Below, piece after piece: positions 18,998 to 28,168 of a DNA stretch of 64,000 nt (position 1 is its first letter; every line of letters starts with the position of its first letter). The DNA is from Burkholderiaceae bacterium (GTDB lineage Bacteria; Pseudomonadota; Gammaproteobacteria; Burkholderiales; Burkholderiaceae_C), in contig JADMJJ010000029.1 in the NCBI GenBank assembly GCA_018780645.1, forward strand, positions 1-64,000, in the 5' to 3' direction. Below the pieces are notes generated by a model, which was not told the origin of the DNA, did no database searches, and saw only the letters and a list, made by a program, of their open reading frames with translations. A program made the translations under genes and the position numbers.

Positions 18998-20899
18998 ATG
19001 CCTATCGCGCCGAAGTTGCGTTTCATCGCCGAACTGCTCGGCGCGTCCGCGCTGACCCTGCTGGTTTCCTGCGGCGGGCAAGACCCGACTCCTCCGGCGC
19101 CGCCGCCTCCGGCCGACATGGTGCTTAAGAACGGCTATGTCTACACGGTCGACGCCACGCAAAGCGAGGCACAGGCGGTGGCGGTGCGCGAAGGCCGCAT
19201 CGTCTATGTCGGCCAGGACGCTGGCGCGCAAGCGCATGTCGGCAGCCAGACGCGTGTCATTGACCTGGGCGGCCGCATGCTGATGCCGGGCCTGGTCGAT
19301 GGCCACATCCACCCGCTGCAGGGCGGCGCCGAAACGCTCAAGTGCAGCCTTGAGTATCTGCCGCTGACGGTGGCGCAGATGCGCACCCGGCTGCAGGCCT
19401 GCCTCGATGCAAGCAAGGACAAGGAGCCGGGCGGCTGGCTGGAGGTCGTCAGCTGGGACCGCCAGGCCATGAGCACGGCCGACCGTGACCCGGCGCGCGC
19501 CGATCTGGACAGCCTGACCACGCGGCGGCCCATCGTCATCACCTCGATCGATCATCACACCAGCCTGGTCAACTCGCGCGCCCTGACCCTGGCCGGCATC
19601 ACCGCGGCCACGCCCAACCCGGCTGGCGGCAGCATCATCAAGGATGCCCTGGGCCAACCCACCGGCATTCTCGAAGACGGTGCCAGCAGCCTCGTCTCGG
19701 CCGCAATGCCGCAGCCAACCGATGCCGACCGCGCCCAGCACGCCCGCATCGCGCTGGACCTGCTGCGGCGCCAGGGCGTGACCAGCTTCATGAGCGCCAT
19801 CAGCGACGAGGACGATCTGAAGGCCTTCTCCACCCTCTCGCGTGCGGGCGAACTGACGGCCCGACCCCAATTCGCGATGCGCTTCGGTACCGACGATGCG
19901 GGCAAAGCCGCACAGGCGATGGCCGCCATCAAGGCGGTGGCCGACCGCTACCACCAGGCGGCCAGCGGTGCGACGCCGGTGATCAGCGTGCGCCATGTCA
20001 AGCTGTTCATGGACGGCGTGCTGCAGGCCCCGGCGCAGACCGCGGGCCTGCTGGCGCCGTACAAGGTCAACGCCGGCAGCGACAGCCATCCGCACTGGGT
20101 GGACGGCGGCAGCAAGGGCCCCCTCTATCTGACGGACGACGGCGTCAAGAGCGTGGTGCTGGAGGCGGTCAGGGCCGGCTTCGACCCCCATGTGCACGCG
20201 ATTGGTGACGCGGCGGTGCGGCGCAGCCTGGATGCCTTTGCCTACACCCGCGAGCAGTTGCCCAACGCCAAGTTCCGGCCGGCCGTTGCGCATGCCGAGC
20301 TGGTGGACCCGGCCGACTATCCCCGCTTCAAGCTGCTCGACGCGGTGCCGGTGATGTCCTTCCAATGGGCGCAGCAGGCGCCCTACTCGGTCGAGGCGGT
20401 GAAGGACCCGCTGGGCCCCGAGCGCTATGCCCGCATGGAGCCCGAGGGCAGCCTCTTTGCCGCGGGCGCGACGATCGCCTACGGCAGCGACTGGCCGGTC
20501 GATCCGATGGCCTACTTCTACAACCTCAGCATCGGTGTCACTCGCCGCGGCCAGCCCACGCACTGGGCCAGCTTCGGCCCTGCCTATGCAGGCCGCCTCA
20601 ACGAGGACGCGCTGCTGACACGGGCCACGGCGCTGCGGTCCATCACGCTGAATGCGGCCTATCAGCTGCGGATGGACGCCGAGCTGGGCTCGATCGAAGT
20701 GGGCAAGCTCGCCGACATGATCGTGCTGGACCGCAGCTTCATGACCGCGCAGGAAGAGCAACTGGGCTTCACCGCGGTGCTGCTGACGATGGTCGGCGGA
20801 CGCATCGTCTGGGCCGATGCGCCGTTCGCCCCTCTCGCCATGGCTCAGCGCCAGGCGACGAACCCGGTGCCGGTGCCGGTTCCGCCCTCGGAGCGGTAG
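18998..20899 (+). CDS. Lipoprotein amidohydrolase, YtcJ-like family
   Basis: About 633 residues. A lipoprotein signal (LTLLVSCGG, lipid Cys near residue 26) is followed by a proline-rich linker and an amidohydrolase 3 domain: [15 protein letters not shown] (HxH metal site), [29 protein letters not shown] and [10 protein letters not shown]. It is predicted to be a cell-envelope metal-dependent hydrolase of amides, esters or related bonds. AAGGAG precedes the ATG. Its last 55 bases overlap the 3' end of the convergent dioxygenase gene. The substrate is unknown; the position after the ureohydrolase may be coincidental. Confidence 0.88.
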   Translation: MPIAPKLRFIAELLGASALTLLVSCGGQDPTPPAPPPPADMVLKNGYVYTVDATQSEAQAVAVREGRIVYVGQDAGAQAHVGSQTRVIDLGGRMLMPGLVDGHIHPLQGGAETLKCSLEYLPLTVAQMRTRLQACLDASKDKEPGGWLEVVSWDRQAMSTADRDPARADLDSLTTRRPIVITSIDHHTSLVNSRALTLAGITAATPNPAGGSIIKDALGQPTGILEDGASSLVSAAMPQPTDADRAQHARIALDLLRRQGVTSFMSAISDEDDLKAFSTLSRAGELTARPQFAMRFGTDDAGKAAQAMAAIKAVADRYHQAASGATPVISVRHVKLFMDGVLQAPAQTAGLLAPYKVNAGSDSHPHWVDGGSKGPLYLTDDGVKSVVLEAVRAGFDPHVHAIGDAAVRRSLDAFAYTREQLPNAKFRPAVAHAELVDPADYPRFKLLDAVPVMSFQWAQQAPYSVEAVKDPLGPERYARMEPEGSLFAAGATIAYGSDWPVDPMAYFYNLSIGVTRRGQPTHWASFGPAYAGRLNEDALLTRATALRSITLNAAYQLRMDAELGSIEVGKLADMIVLDRSFMTAQEEQLGFTAVLLTMVGGRIVWADAPFAPLAMAQRQATNPVPVPVPPSER

Positions 20900-21864
20900 C
20901 AGGCCACCTGGTCAATCAACTGGGCTTTCAAGCCACCGCCGGCCAGGATGCCGGCGGTGGTGATCCAGTTCTTGCACTCCGAGGTGCCGGCCTGTAAGAG
21001 CGCCTCGTCGATGCTGCACAGCGCCTCGAAGTCATCGCGGACGATGGCGTCCAGAAAGCACTTGTCGAAGTCCTCGTCGATGACGAAATGGCTCAGGCCA
21101 CCGGAGCCGAACACGGCCACGCGGGCATCTGACTTCCATTCGCGCAGGGCCCGGCCCAGGCTGCGGCCGAACTCGAAGCAGCGGCGCGCGGTCGGCTGAT
21201 TCGGCGGGTAGAAGGTGTTCAGTATCACCGGCACGTGAGGAATCACCTCGTCGCCCATGATGTTGCGATAGACGAAGCCATAGGCGTGCGGCGCGCCGGT
21301 CGAGAAGCTTATCTTCTGGTCGGCCTCGCGCAGCCACTTCGAGGCCGCCACATCGAAGCCATCGCGGATGCTGTGCTGGATCAGGTGCAAGCCCAGCTCA
21401 GGATGGCAGGGATGGGTCAAGGCCTCGGGCGGCGCATGACCGCGCTCGGCCAGATGGATGCCGGCGGGCATGCGCACCGACTGGTCGGCGCGGGCCGGCG
21501 GATTGACGATGCTGTCGCCCCAGTAGATGGTCATCGCCGGCATCACGTCTTCGACGAACAGCTCATGCTGGTCATTGCCGACGATCACCGCCACGTTGGG
21601 CTTCACCTCGCGGTAGATCTGGGCTAAGCGCTCGACCGCGGCATTGCCCTGGCTCAGACGGCGCTGCTTCTCCTCCACATTCAAAAAGCGGCCCAGCTGC
21701 TCGGGCGCGCGCAGCGCCAGCAACTGCTCCCAATCCATCGTCTGGCCGCGGAAGTGATGGGCCTTGTTGCGCTTGTCGGCCTCCAGGCGTATCGCCCACT
21801 GCTCGGCGGGCGTGTGCAGCTGTGGGGTGTGGGACAGGGCCATGCCCAGAACGATTTCAGCCAT
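20845..21864 (-). CDS. Class III (LigB-type) extradiol ring-cleavage dioxygenase
   Basis: A 339-residue protein of the LigB/DODA extradiol dioxygenase superfamily, which use a non-heme ferrous ion to open catechol-type rings. The early LSHTPQLH supplies a likely His ligand, VGNDQHELF a second site, and FGSGGLSHFV a conserved C-terminal segment. It resembles the single-chain gallate/protocatechuate-type enzymes but I cannot name the substrate. It diverges from an FAH-family hydrolase at 22012, the enzyme class that commonly handles ring-cleavage products, so both likely belong to one aromatic pathway. The 3' end overlaps the amidohydrolase by 55 bases on the opposite strand. Confidence 0.85.
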   Translation of the reverse strand: MAEIVLGMALSHTPQLHTPAEQWAIRLEADKRNKAHHFRGQTMDWEQLLALRAPEQLGRFLNVEEKQRRLSQGNAAVERLAQIYREVKPNVAVIVGNDQHELFVEDVMPAMTIYWGDSIVNPPARADQSVRMPAGIHLAERGHAPPEALTHPCHPELGLHLIQHSIRDGFDVAASKWLREADQKISFSTGAPHAYGFVYRNIMGDEVIPHVPVILNTFYPPNQPTARRCFEFGRSLGRALREWKSDARVAVFGSGGLSHFVIDEDFDKCFLDAIVRDDFEALCSIDEALLQAGTSECKNWITTAGILAGGGLKAQLIDQVACYRSEGGTGTGTGFVAWR

Positions 21865-21943
21865 GCATATCTCCGATTGCTTCCGATTGCTTCCGATTGA
21901 TGCCTGCGCAAAGTGCCAGCCGGGGCTGGTCAGCGCGATGGGT

Positions 21944-21995
21944 CTATCGTATAGTTGTTACGCTCTGCGAGTCAAATGTATTGATTAGCGATACC
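21944..21995. promoter_or_regulatory. Candidate IclR operator sites (divergent promoter)
   Basis: CTATCGTATAG (21944-21954) is a short palindrome followed by TTGTT; a related inverted copy, TAGCGATACC, lies at 21986-21995. A very similar sequence, GTATCGCATAG followed by TTGTT, occurs upstream of the HpaB-type gene at 27247. Shared placement before three catabolic genes makes them candidate sites for the IclR regulator encoded at 27331. Sequence similarity only. Confidence 0.35.
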
Positions 21996-22011
21996 AATAG
22001 GATTGATCCCC

Positions 22012-22995
22012 ATGCAACTGATCACCTTTGAAACCGCCCGCGGCCCGCGCCTGGGCGCGCTGCTGAACAGCGAGCTGGTGCTGGACCTGGCCCAGGCCGC
22101 AGAACGCCAGGGCGAGCATGGCGCCTGGCTGAGCTCGATGCTGGCGCTGATACAGGCCGGCGAACCGGCCCTGGCCCTGGTGCGCCGCCTGCTGCGTGCC
22201 AGTGAGCCGGCGCAATGCCTGGAACTGGCCAGCCTGCGCCTGCTGGCGCCGCTGCCTAGGCCTGAGCAGATACGCGACTTCGCCAATTACGAGCTGCATG
22301 TGCGCCAGGCCCTGACCTCCAGCATGCGGCTGCGCGCCCATGCCGCGCCCGACCCCGAGGCGGCGCTGCAGCAGCTGCAGGCCAGCGGCATGTTCGCCAT
22401 TCCGCCGGTCTGGTACGAGCGGCCGCTGTACTTCAAGTGCAACCGCTTCAGCGTGGTCGGCCCCGACGCGGTCGTTGAGTGGCCACCGTTCGCCACGAAG
22501 ATGGACTACGAGCTGGAGCTGGCCGTGGTGATAGGCAAGAAGGTGCGCGATGTGTCGGAGGCCGAGGCGATGGACGCGGTGTTCGGCTACACCATCTACA
22601 ACGACTTCAGCGCCCGCGACGTGCAGGCGCACGAGTCGCAGTTCCGCATGGGCCCGGCCAAGGGCAAGGACTTCGATACCGGCAATGTGTTCGGTCCCTG
22701 CATCACCACCCGCGACGCGATTGCCGACCCCTACGCCCTGCAGATGAGCGTGGCCGTCAACGGCGAGGTCAGGACGCGCACCACGGCCGCCGGCATGCAG
22801 CACAGCATTGCCCGCTGCATCAGCTTTCTGTCGCAGTCGGAGACGCTGTACCCGGGCGAGATCCTGGCCATGGGCACGGTGGGCAATGGCTGCGGCTACG
22901 AGTCGCTGAGCTTTCTGAACGACGGCGACGAGGTCACGCTGGAGGTCGAGGGGATAGGCCGGTTGAGCAACCGGCTGCGGCGCGTCCCCTATTGA
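22012..22995 (+). CDS. Fumarylacetoacetate hydrolase family protein
   Basis: A 327-residue protein with an N-terminal cap region and the FAH catalytic fold: MDYELELAVVIGKK carries the paired acidic metal ligands, YNDFSARD follows, and GPAKGKDFDTGNVFGPCI is the conserved loop. Family members hydrolyse C-C bonds of acylpyruvates or decarboxylate or isomerise ring-cleavage products with a divalent metal. The ATG at 22012 is chosen over an upstream TTG. It diverges from a LigB-type dioxygenase and probably acts on its product or a later intermediate. Exact reaction not assignable. Confidence 0.9.
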   Translation: MQLITFETARGPRLGALLNSELVLDLAQAAERQGEHGAWLSSMLALIQAGEPALALVRRLLRASEPAQCLELASLRLLAPLPRPEQIRDFANYELHVRQALTSSMRLRAHAAPDPEAALQQLQASGMFAIPPVWYERPLYFKCNRFSVVGPDAVVEWPPFATKMDYELELAVVIGKKVRDVSEAEAMDAVFGYTIYNDFSARDVQAHESQFRMGPAKGKDFDTGNVFGPCITTRDAIADPYALQMSVAVNGEVRTRTTAAGMQHSIARCISFLSQSETLYPGEILAMGTVGNGCGYESLSFLNDGDEVTLEVEGIGRLSNRLRRVPY

Positions 22996-23054
22996 TGTGA
23001 GGCGAGCGCAGCAGGCGCTGGGCATACTGGTGGCTCCCAGCTCTGGAGTCCACC

Positions 23055-24017
23055 ATGCCCGCTCTGCGTCTGTTGACCCGTCTTTGCTGTCTCGCCGCGC
23101 TGGCCACGGCCTTGCAGGCCCAGGCCGCGCCAGAGATCTATCGCGGCCTCTGCGACGCCTCGGCCGCGGTGGCACTGGACGCCGGGCACTTCGTCGTCGC
23201 CAATGACGAGAACAACACGCTGGCAATCTACCAGCGCGGGCAGCCCGAGGCGGTGGCCACGCTGTCGCTGGCCGACTTCCTGGACAGTGGCGACAAGGAG
23301 TCCGACATCGAGGGCGCGGCCCTGGTCGGCAGGCGCATCTACTGGATCAGCTCGCATGGCCGCAACAAGAATGCCAAGGAGCGGCCCGAACGCTACCGCT
23401 TCTTCGCCACCGACATTGATGCTTCCAAGAGCCCGCCAAGCTTGAAGCCAGTGCCCAAGCGCTACGAGAAGCTGCTGGATGATCTGGTCGAGGCCGATGC
23501 GCTGAAGCCCTTCAAGCTCAAGGATGCCGCCAAGCTGGCGCCTGAGGCGCCTGGCGGCTTGAACATCGAGGGCCTGGCCGCCCTGCCCGATGGGAGCTTG
23601 CTGATCGGCTTTCGCAATCCGATACCCAACGGCAAGGCCCTGCTGCTGCCGCTGAAGAACCCCGACGAACTGCTCGAGGGCAAGACCGCCAAGTTCGGTG
23701 CGCCTGTGCTGCTGGCCCTTCGCAACCGCGGGGTGCGCAGCATCGAGCGCGTGGCCAACCAGTTCCTGATCGTCGCCGGGCCGACGGCCGACAAGGGGAC
23801 GTTCTCGCTGTACCACTGGAGCGGCAAGGCCAGCGAGGCGCCCAAGCTGGCACAAGGCTTGGACCTTGCCGATCTGCGGCCCGAAGCACTGTTCGACATC
23901 GGCGGCAGCCAGGTGCAGCTGCTCAGCGACGATGGCGGCATCGAAGCCGGCGGTGTGGCTTGTAAAGACAGAAAGCCTGCGGAGCAGGCTTTCAGAAGCA
24001 TCAGCGTCAAACCGTGA
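23055..24017 (+). CDS. Exported DUF3616 protein
   Basis: A 320-residue secreted protein (signal peptide to about residue 25, LQAQAAPE) of the DUF3616 family, whose members look like beta-propeller proteins. The pattern ESDIEGAALVGRRIYWISSHGRNK and GLNIEGLAALPDGSLLIGFRNP are repeated family hallmarks. Function is not established. It sits 59 bases downstream of the FAH gene on the same strand but has no obvious catabolic role. A perfect ten-base-pair hairpin lies inside its last codons and may act as terminator for the convergent reductase gene. Confidence 0.8.
   Translation: MPALRLLTRLCCLAALATALQAQAAPEIYRGLCDASAAVALDAGHFVVANDENNTLAIYQRGQPEAVATLSLADFLDSGDKESDIEGAALVGRRIYWISSHGRNKNAKERPERYRFFATDIDASKSPPSLKPVPKRYEKLLDDLVEADALKPFKLKDAAKLAPEAPGGLNIEGLAALPDGSLLIGFRNPIPNGKALLLPLKNPDELLEGKTAKFGAPVLLALRNRGVRSIERVANQFLIVAGPTADKGTFSLYHWSGKASEAPKLAQGLDLADLRPEALFDIGGSQVQLLSDDGGIEAGGVACKDRKPAEQAFRSISVKP
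23962..23993 (-). terminator. Hairpin in the DUF3616 3' end, likely terminator of the convergent operon
   Basis: GAAAGCCTGC (23971-23980) and GCAGGCTTTC (23984-23993) pair perfectly around GGA. Read on the minus strand the stem is followed by TGTCTTTAC, a modest T-rich tract, and it lies 28 bases past the stop of the reductase gene. It would terminate the HpaB-FAH-reductase operon from inside the opposing coding sequence. Confidence 0.5.
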
Positions 24018-24021
24018 TCAT

Positions 24022-24675
24022 TCACGCCGCGTGCGCCGACTCCTCACGGTGGAAGCGCAGCTGCGGCCGCAGCGCACGCTGGCGCTCCATCTCGGCCATC
24101 ATCGGCCCAGGGCCGCAGACATAGACATGCGTGCCTTCGGCGGCCTGGTCCAATAGTTCGGCCAGCGACAAAAAGCGCCCGGCCTCGTTGTCCACATGCA
24201 GTTGCACCCGCTCGCCATAGGCCCGCAGCGGCTGCAGAAAGGCCGCACCGTCGCGTGAACGCACGGCATAGATCAGGCGCCAGTCGCGACCCTGCTGCTG
24301 CAGCGCCTCCAGCATCGCCAGGAACGGTGTGATGCCTATGCCGCCGGCAACGAACAAGGTCGGTGCGCCATCATCCTCGTGCAGTTTGAAGCTCTGGTGC
24401 GGCCCGCGTATCGCCACCTTCTGGCCGGCATCGAGCTGCTCGGTCAGCCAGGCCGCGCCGGCACTGGCGCCGCGCTGCACGGCCACGCTGTAGCGCTCGC
24501 TTTGGCCCGGGCTGCTGACCAGCGAGTAGCTGCGCCATTCGCCATTGGGCAGGGCGATCTCGATGTGCGCGCCGCAGGCGCTGGGCGCAAAGGGCTCGGT
24601 GGCGCCCGGGCGCAGATGGATCAGGCGCACGCCGGGAGACTCCCAGCGCGTGTCGGCAACAATGGCATGGCGCAT
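24022..24675 (-). CDS. Ferredoxin-NAD(P)H reductase-like oxygenase reductase lacking its 2Fe-2S domain
   Basis: About 217 residues matching the flavin and NAD domains of the phthalate/vanillate (PDR/VanB) oxygenase reductases: WRSYSLVSSPGQ binds flavin, FVAGGIGITPFLAMLEAL and YVCGPGPMMAEME bind NAD. Full-length relatives carry a C-terminal plant-type ferredoxin; here the protein stops at LRFHREESAHAA. A free 91-residue ferredoxin of exactly that type is encoded at 53225, so the two may reconstitute one reductase. The ATG at 24675 has GGAG six bases upstream; an ATG four codons earlier has none. It ends a three-gene operon with FAH (24706) and an HpaB-type monooxygenase (25688). Confidence 0.85.
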   Translation of the reverse strand: MRHAIVADTRWESPGVRLIHLRPGATEPFAPSACGAHIEIALPNGEWRSYSLVSSPGQSERYSVAVQRGASAGAAWLTEQLDAGQKVAIRGPHQSFKLHEDDGAPTLFVAGGIGITPFLAMLEALQQQGRDWRLIYAVRSRDGAAFLQPLRAYGERVQLHVDNEAGRFLSLAELLDQAAEGTHVYVCGPGPMMAEMERQRALRPQLRFHREESAHAA

Positions 24676-24705
24676 GGGCGTCTCCATCCGAGGCTGTTGA
24701 CCCGC

Positions 24706-25665
24706 TTACTTGCGGTTGTCTATGGTGTTGAACAGCCGGCCCAGGCCTTCGACCTCGACCTCGGTGTTCTTGTAGTCGGCCAGGAAGGTTCCGATATTGC
24801 CCTTGGGGAACTTCTCGGTGCCCTTGCTGGCGGTGCCGCAGTGCACGCAGTCGCCCGGCTCCATCGTGAACCAGATGTTCGCCTCGGCCAGCACCCGCTC
24901 GACGCTGAAGTGGTAGTTGGCGGTGCTGTCCTCGCAGTACATCTCGCCGTCCACATAGCCGCGCATCATCAAGTTGTTCGGGTTGACGATCTCGTCCTTG
25001 GTCGTGAGCCAGGGGCCCATCGCGGCAAAGGTGTCCGCCGCCTTCGAGCGCGAGTGATAGACGAAGTAGAGGTAGTTGTCTTCCGCACCGAACTTCTCGC
25101 GCCAGGCGAAATGGTGCGGGGCGGTGAACTTGGGGTCCATATTCAGCGCGATCGAATCCTCGCTGAACTTGATGCCGCTGGCGGTGATGTCATTGGTCAG
25201 CGTGTAGCCGAACACGTGGTCCATGATGCGGTCTTCCGGCACGTCCTTGGCCAGCTTGCTGAACACCACCACCGGCTCGGGCTCGGGGATCGAACGGCCA
25301 TGGCGCGGCAAGATCACGATGGGCTTGTTGTGGCCGGTCAGTGCCGAGCGGGCCTTGGTGAAGAACATCGGCGACTTCATCGGCTTGAAGGCGTTTTTGT
25401 TCAGGTTGTTGTTGTTGACGGCGCAACCGAGGATCTTCGACGCCTTGGGGTTGGGCGCCATCCAGTCGGTGGCGGCGTCCAGCGTGATGGCGGGGGCCTT
25501 GCCGGTGCGTGCAGCCTCAATCGCTGTGGCGGCCTTGTCCAGGCCGGCGTTGCCTGCCGTGATCAGGTCTTCCATATCGTGCACAGGCACAGCGACGGCG
25601 GTGTTGTCGTCCAGACGGGCGATGACGGTAGGTTTGCCTTGCAGGCGGATGGTGCCGAGTTTCAT
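24706..25665 (-). CDS. Fumarylacetoacetate hydrolase family protein
   Basis: A 319-residue FAH-fold protein distinct from the one at 22012. Recognisable segments are IPEPEPVVVFSK (acidic metal ligands), HVFGYTLTNDITASG, PWLTTKDEIVNPNNLMMRG and FTMEPGDCVHCGTASKG. It likely acts on an acylpyruvate or other ring-fission product, or on a hydroxylated intermediate made by the HpaB-type enzyme encoded 22 bases upstream. The tight spacing on both sides shows a three-gene operon. Substrate unknown. Confidence 0.88.
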   Translation of the reverse strand: MKLGTIRLQGKPTVIARLDDNTAVAVPVHDMEDLITAGNAGLDKAATAIEAARTGKAPAITLDAATDWMAPNPKASKILGCAVNNNNLNKNAFKPMKSPMFFTKARSALTGHNKPIVILPRHGRSIPEPEPVVVFSKLAKDVPEDRIMDHVFGYTLTNDITASGIKFSEDSIALNMDPKFTAPHHFAWREKFGAEDNYLYFVYHSRSKAADTFAAMGPWLTTKDEIVNPNNLMMRGYVDGEMYCEDSTANYHFSVERVLAEANIWFTMEPGDCVHCGTASKGTEKFPKGNIGTFLADYKNTEVEVEGLGRLFNTIDNRK

Positions 25666-25687
25666 GTTCTTATCTCCAGAATGAGGG

Positions 25688-27163
25688 TCAGGCCTTGCCG
25701 GCCTTGGCTTGCAGATCGGCCAGCAGATCCTTGATGCGGCCGGTCAGTGCGTCCTTCGGGTACTCGTTGTAGAGCAGGCCGGCCTTGCGCACCGGGTCGC
25801 CCTGGTAGTAGCGCTCGTACAGCGCCTGGCGGCCGGAGAAGGCCGAGATCGAGGCGTCGGCGGCCAGGCGCATCAGCGCGATGCGCTCGCCCGACTCCAG
25901 GGTCGAGGTGGCGAAATACTCCTGCACCAGCGGCGCGATGTCGCCACCGAGCTCGGCGTACGAGGGCACGCCGACCAGGCTGCCGGCACCAATCGTGCGC
26001 ACCGTGTCAATCATCGTCGCGTAGCGGTCGTAGAAATGCAGCTGGGCGGCATGCAGCGGCCACTTGCTCGGCGCGAAGGTGCCGTAGCCGGTGGCGCCGG
26101 ACTGCTGCTCGGCCCGCTCCACCATCGCCTTCTGCATCTCGATGAAGATCAGCATCTCGGCCAGCTGGCCCTGCACATTCGGGAAGCCGTCGACCTTCAC
26201 CGCCTTGGCCATATAGCAGGCCAGGCCGGCCATGAACTCGGCCTTGGCCAGCGCCCGTGTCATCGTCTGGTGCGAGTAGTGCTCGGACAAAAACGTCTTC
26301 TTGTAGATCGCATTGCACATCGCCGGGTCGCGATAGACAAAGGTGCGCTCCCAGGGCACGAACACGTTCTCGAACACGATCACCGCATCGCCCTCGTCGT
26401 ACTGCGACGACAGCGGATGGTCCAGGAAGTGGCCGGCGTTCTGCGGCACGACGCTGGGCCGGCTGATGATCTTCACGCCCGGTGCCGCCACCGGCGTGGT
26501 GAAGGCGAAGGCGTAGTCGGCGGCCGAGGCGTCATTGGCCACCACCACCGAGGGCATGACGACGATCTCGTCGGCGAACTGGGCCAGCGTACCGACAAGG
26601 CGCATGCCATTGACATAGAAGCCGGCATCGGTCTCCTTGACCACCTTCAGCGCAATGTCCTTGACCTGATCGAACACCGCCTTGCTGCGGTCCACCTGCG
26701 GATTGACCTGCACATGGGTCATGGCCAGGTCTTCGCGGCAGCAGCGTGCATAGAAGGCCTGGACATTGCGTGCCAGCTCGCGGCCGCTGGCCGAGTTGTC
26801 GAACACCTCGCTGGCGGCGGCCAGGGCGGCCACGCCCAGGTTCATGAAGTCCGGCGTGCGGCCGAACATGCCGTAGGTGGCGTCGGCCACCAGCTTCAGC
26901 GCCTGGCCGCGGCGCTGCACATCGACCACCGAGCGCGGCTGCGCGTAGGAGGTGGCGATGCGCTCGTCGGTCGCCGGGTCCAGCGTGGTCAGCACGTCGC
27001 GGTAGCGCGGGTCGTGCTGCATGTCGTAGAGGGCCGCCACGCTCAGCGCGGCCGTGCCCAGGCGGGCGTCGTTGGTGACGTCCTTGACCAGATGGCCTTC
27101 CAGATAGACCTTTCGGTCGTCCCTCAGCCCTGCCAGGTATTGCGCGCCGGTTCTCAGTCCCAT
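25688..27163 (-). CDS. HpaB-type FADH2-dependent aromatic monooxygenase
   Basis: A 491-residue member of the 4-hydroxyphenylacetate 3-hydroxylase (HpaB) family, the large oxygenase of two-component flavin monooxygenases. The N-terminal TGAQYLAGLRDDRKVYLEG, the middle HVQVNPQVDRSK, and DEGDAVIVFENVFVPWERTF are family hallmarks. It adds an oxygen atom to an aromatic ring using reduced flavin supplied by another protein; the only typical flavin reductase in the window is at 55274, though the reductase in this operon could also serve. It is the first gene of its operon and diverges from the IclR regulator across a 167-base spacer. A paralogue is encoded at 57516. Confidence 0.9.
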   Translation of the reverse strand: MGLRTGAQYLAGLRDDRKVYLEGHLVKDVTNDARLGTAALSVAALYDMQHDPRYRDVLTTLDPATDERIATSYAQPRSVVDVQRRGQALKLVADATYGMFGRTPDFMNLGVAALAAASEVFDNSASGRELARNVQAFYARCCREDLAMTHVQVNPQVDRSKAVFDQVKDIALKVVKETDAGFYVNGMRLVGTLAQFADEIVVMPSVVVANDASAADYAFAFTTPVAAPGVKIISRPSVVPQNAGHFLDHPLSSQYDEGDAVIVFENVFVPWERTFVYRDPAMCNAIYKKTFLSEHYSHQTMTRALAKAEFMAGLACYMAKAVKVDGFPNVQGQLAEMLIFIEMQKAMVERAEQQSGATGYGTFAPSKWPLHAAQLHFYDRYATMIDTVRTIGAGSLVGVPSYAELGGDIAPLVQEYFATSTLESGERIALMRLAADASISAFSGRQALYERYYQGDPVRKAGLLYNEYPKDALTGRIKDLLADLQAKAGKA

Positions 27164-27246
27164 GAATCAGTCCTCATCATCAAGCCACTAGGGGTGCGTC
27201 GTTCGGCGTATCTGCCTGCCATTGTTGTCTCGCTAAACGTGACGCG

Positions 27247-27265
27247 GTATCGCATAGTAGTTGTT
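27247..27265. promoter_or_regulatory. Candidate IclR operator before HpaB operon
   Basis: GTATCGCATAG at 27247-27257 followed after three bases by TTGTT matches CTATCGTATAG-TTGTT at 21944. It lies between the divergent HpaB-type operon and the IclR gene. Weak but shared evidence. Confidence 0.35.
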
Positions 27266-27330
27266 TGATTCATATCAGATCGATCCGTGTTTACCCTATA
27301 TTCACGGGCCGAGGCGCGATTGCACCCAGA

Positions 27331-28164
27331 ATGGAGTCCGTCGCAAACCCCGAGATCAACGTGCCCTCCAGCCCCCCGACAGAAGCCGCCGAAGAAGCCC
27401 CCAGCTCAGCGCCCGCGCGCTCCTCCACCGTGCAAAGCGTCGAGGTGGCGGTGCAGATCCTGGAAGCGATTGCTGAGAGCGGCGGCGCGGTACGCGTGAC
27501 CGAGCTGTCCCGCGTGCTGCACATGACCAAGGCGCGGGTGTCGCGCCATCTGCAGACCCTGCTGAGCCTGGGACTGGTCGAGAAGTCGGCCGGCGTCGAG
27601 GGCTATACCTTTGGCTGGAAGCTGATGCAGCTGGGCCGCGCCGCGGTGCGCGACCGCACCATCACCGAGCTGGCCAAGCCGCATCTGATGGCGCTGCGCG
27701 ACACGGTGGGCCAGACGGTGATCCTGTCGCTGCCGTCCAAGGATGGCAGCGTGGTGGTGCTCTGCGTCGAGAGCCACCAGGGTGCCTCGGTGGCCGTGCG
27801 GCCGGGCACGTTTCTGGAGTATCCGAAGTCACCGGCCGCGCGGCTGGCCGTGGCCTTGGCGGGCGACGCCGCCAAATCACTGGCCGGCAAGCGCGGCGCC
27901 AAAGATCCCCATGCCGCGGCGGCGCTGGCCTCGCTGGCCAGGCTCAACGAGGTCGGCGCCGACTATGAGTTGGACACCCAGGGCACCGGCCTGGGCGGTG
28001 TCGCCGCCCCGGTGTTCGACGACAGCGACAAGCTGGCCGGCGTGGTCTCGCTGGTCATGCCCACGCGTTTTGTCACGCCGGCGCCGAGCGCCGAGATGCT
28101 GGCCGCGCTGAAGGCCTGCGTCGAGGCGATCGAGGCCGAATACAAGCGCGGCGGGCCTGGCTGA
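27331..28164 (+). CDS. IclR-family transcriptional regulator
   Basis: A 277-residue IclR protein: winged helix at about residues 30-95 (SVEVAVQILEAIAES, VTELSRVLHMTKARVSRHLQ) and a C-terminal GAF-like effector domain (LRDTVGQTVILSLPSKDGS, GVAAPVFDDSDKLAGVVSLV). IclR proteins commonly control aromatic-acid catabolism and bind ring metabolites. It diverges from the HpaB-FAH-reductase operon and most likely controls that operon, and perhaps the dioxygenase/FAH pair through related sites near 21944. The ATG at 27331 gives MESVANPEINV; an upstream in-frame start at 27265 is possible. Confidence 0.9.
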   Translation: MESVANPEINVPSSPPTEAAEEAPSSAPARSSTVQSVEVAVQILEAIAESGGAVRVTELSRVLHMTKARVSRHLQTLLSLGLVEKSAGVEGYTFGWKLMQLGRAAVRDRTITELAKPHLMALRDTVGQTVILSLPSKDGSVVVLCVESHQGASVAVRPGTFLEYPKSPAARLAVALAGDAAKSLAGKRGAKDPHAAAALASLARLNEVGADYELDTQGTGLGGVAAPVFDDSDKLAGVVSLVMPTRFVTPAPSAEMLAALKACVEAIEAEYKRGGPG

Positions 28165-28168
28165 TTCC

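Noticed and set aside
24706-25665. Assigning a specific ring-fission pathway (gallate, homoprotocatechuate or aminophenol) to the 20.8-28 kb block
   Set aside because: The dioxygenase, FAH proteins and HpaB-type enzyme are each of broad families; sequence alone does not fix the substrate.
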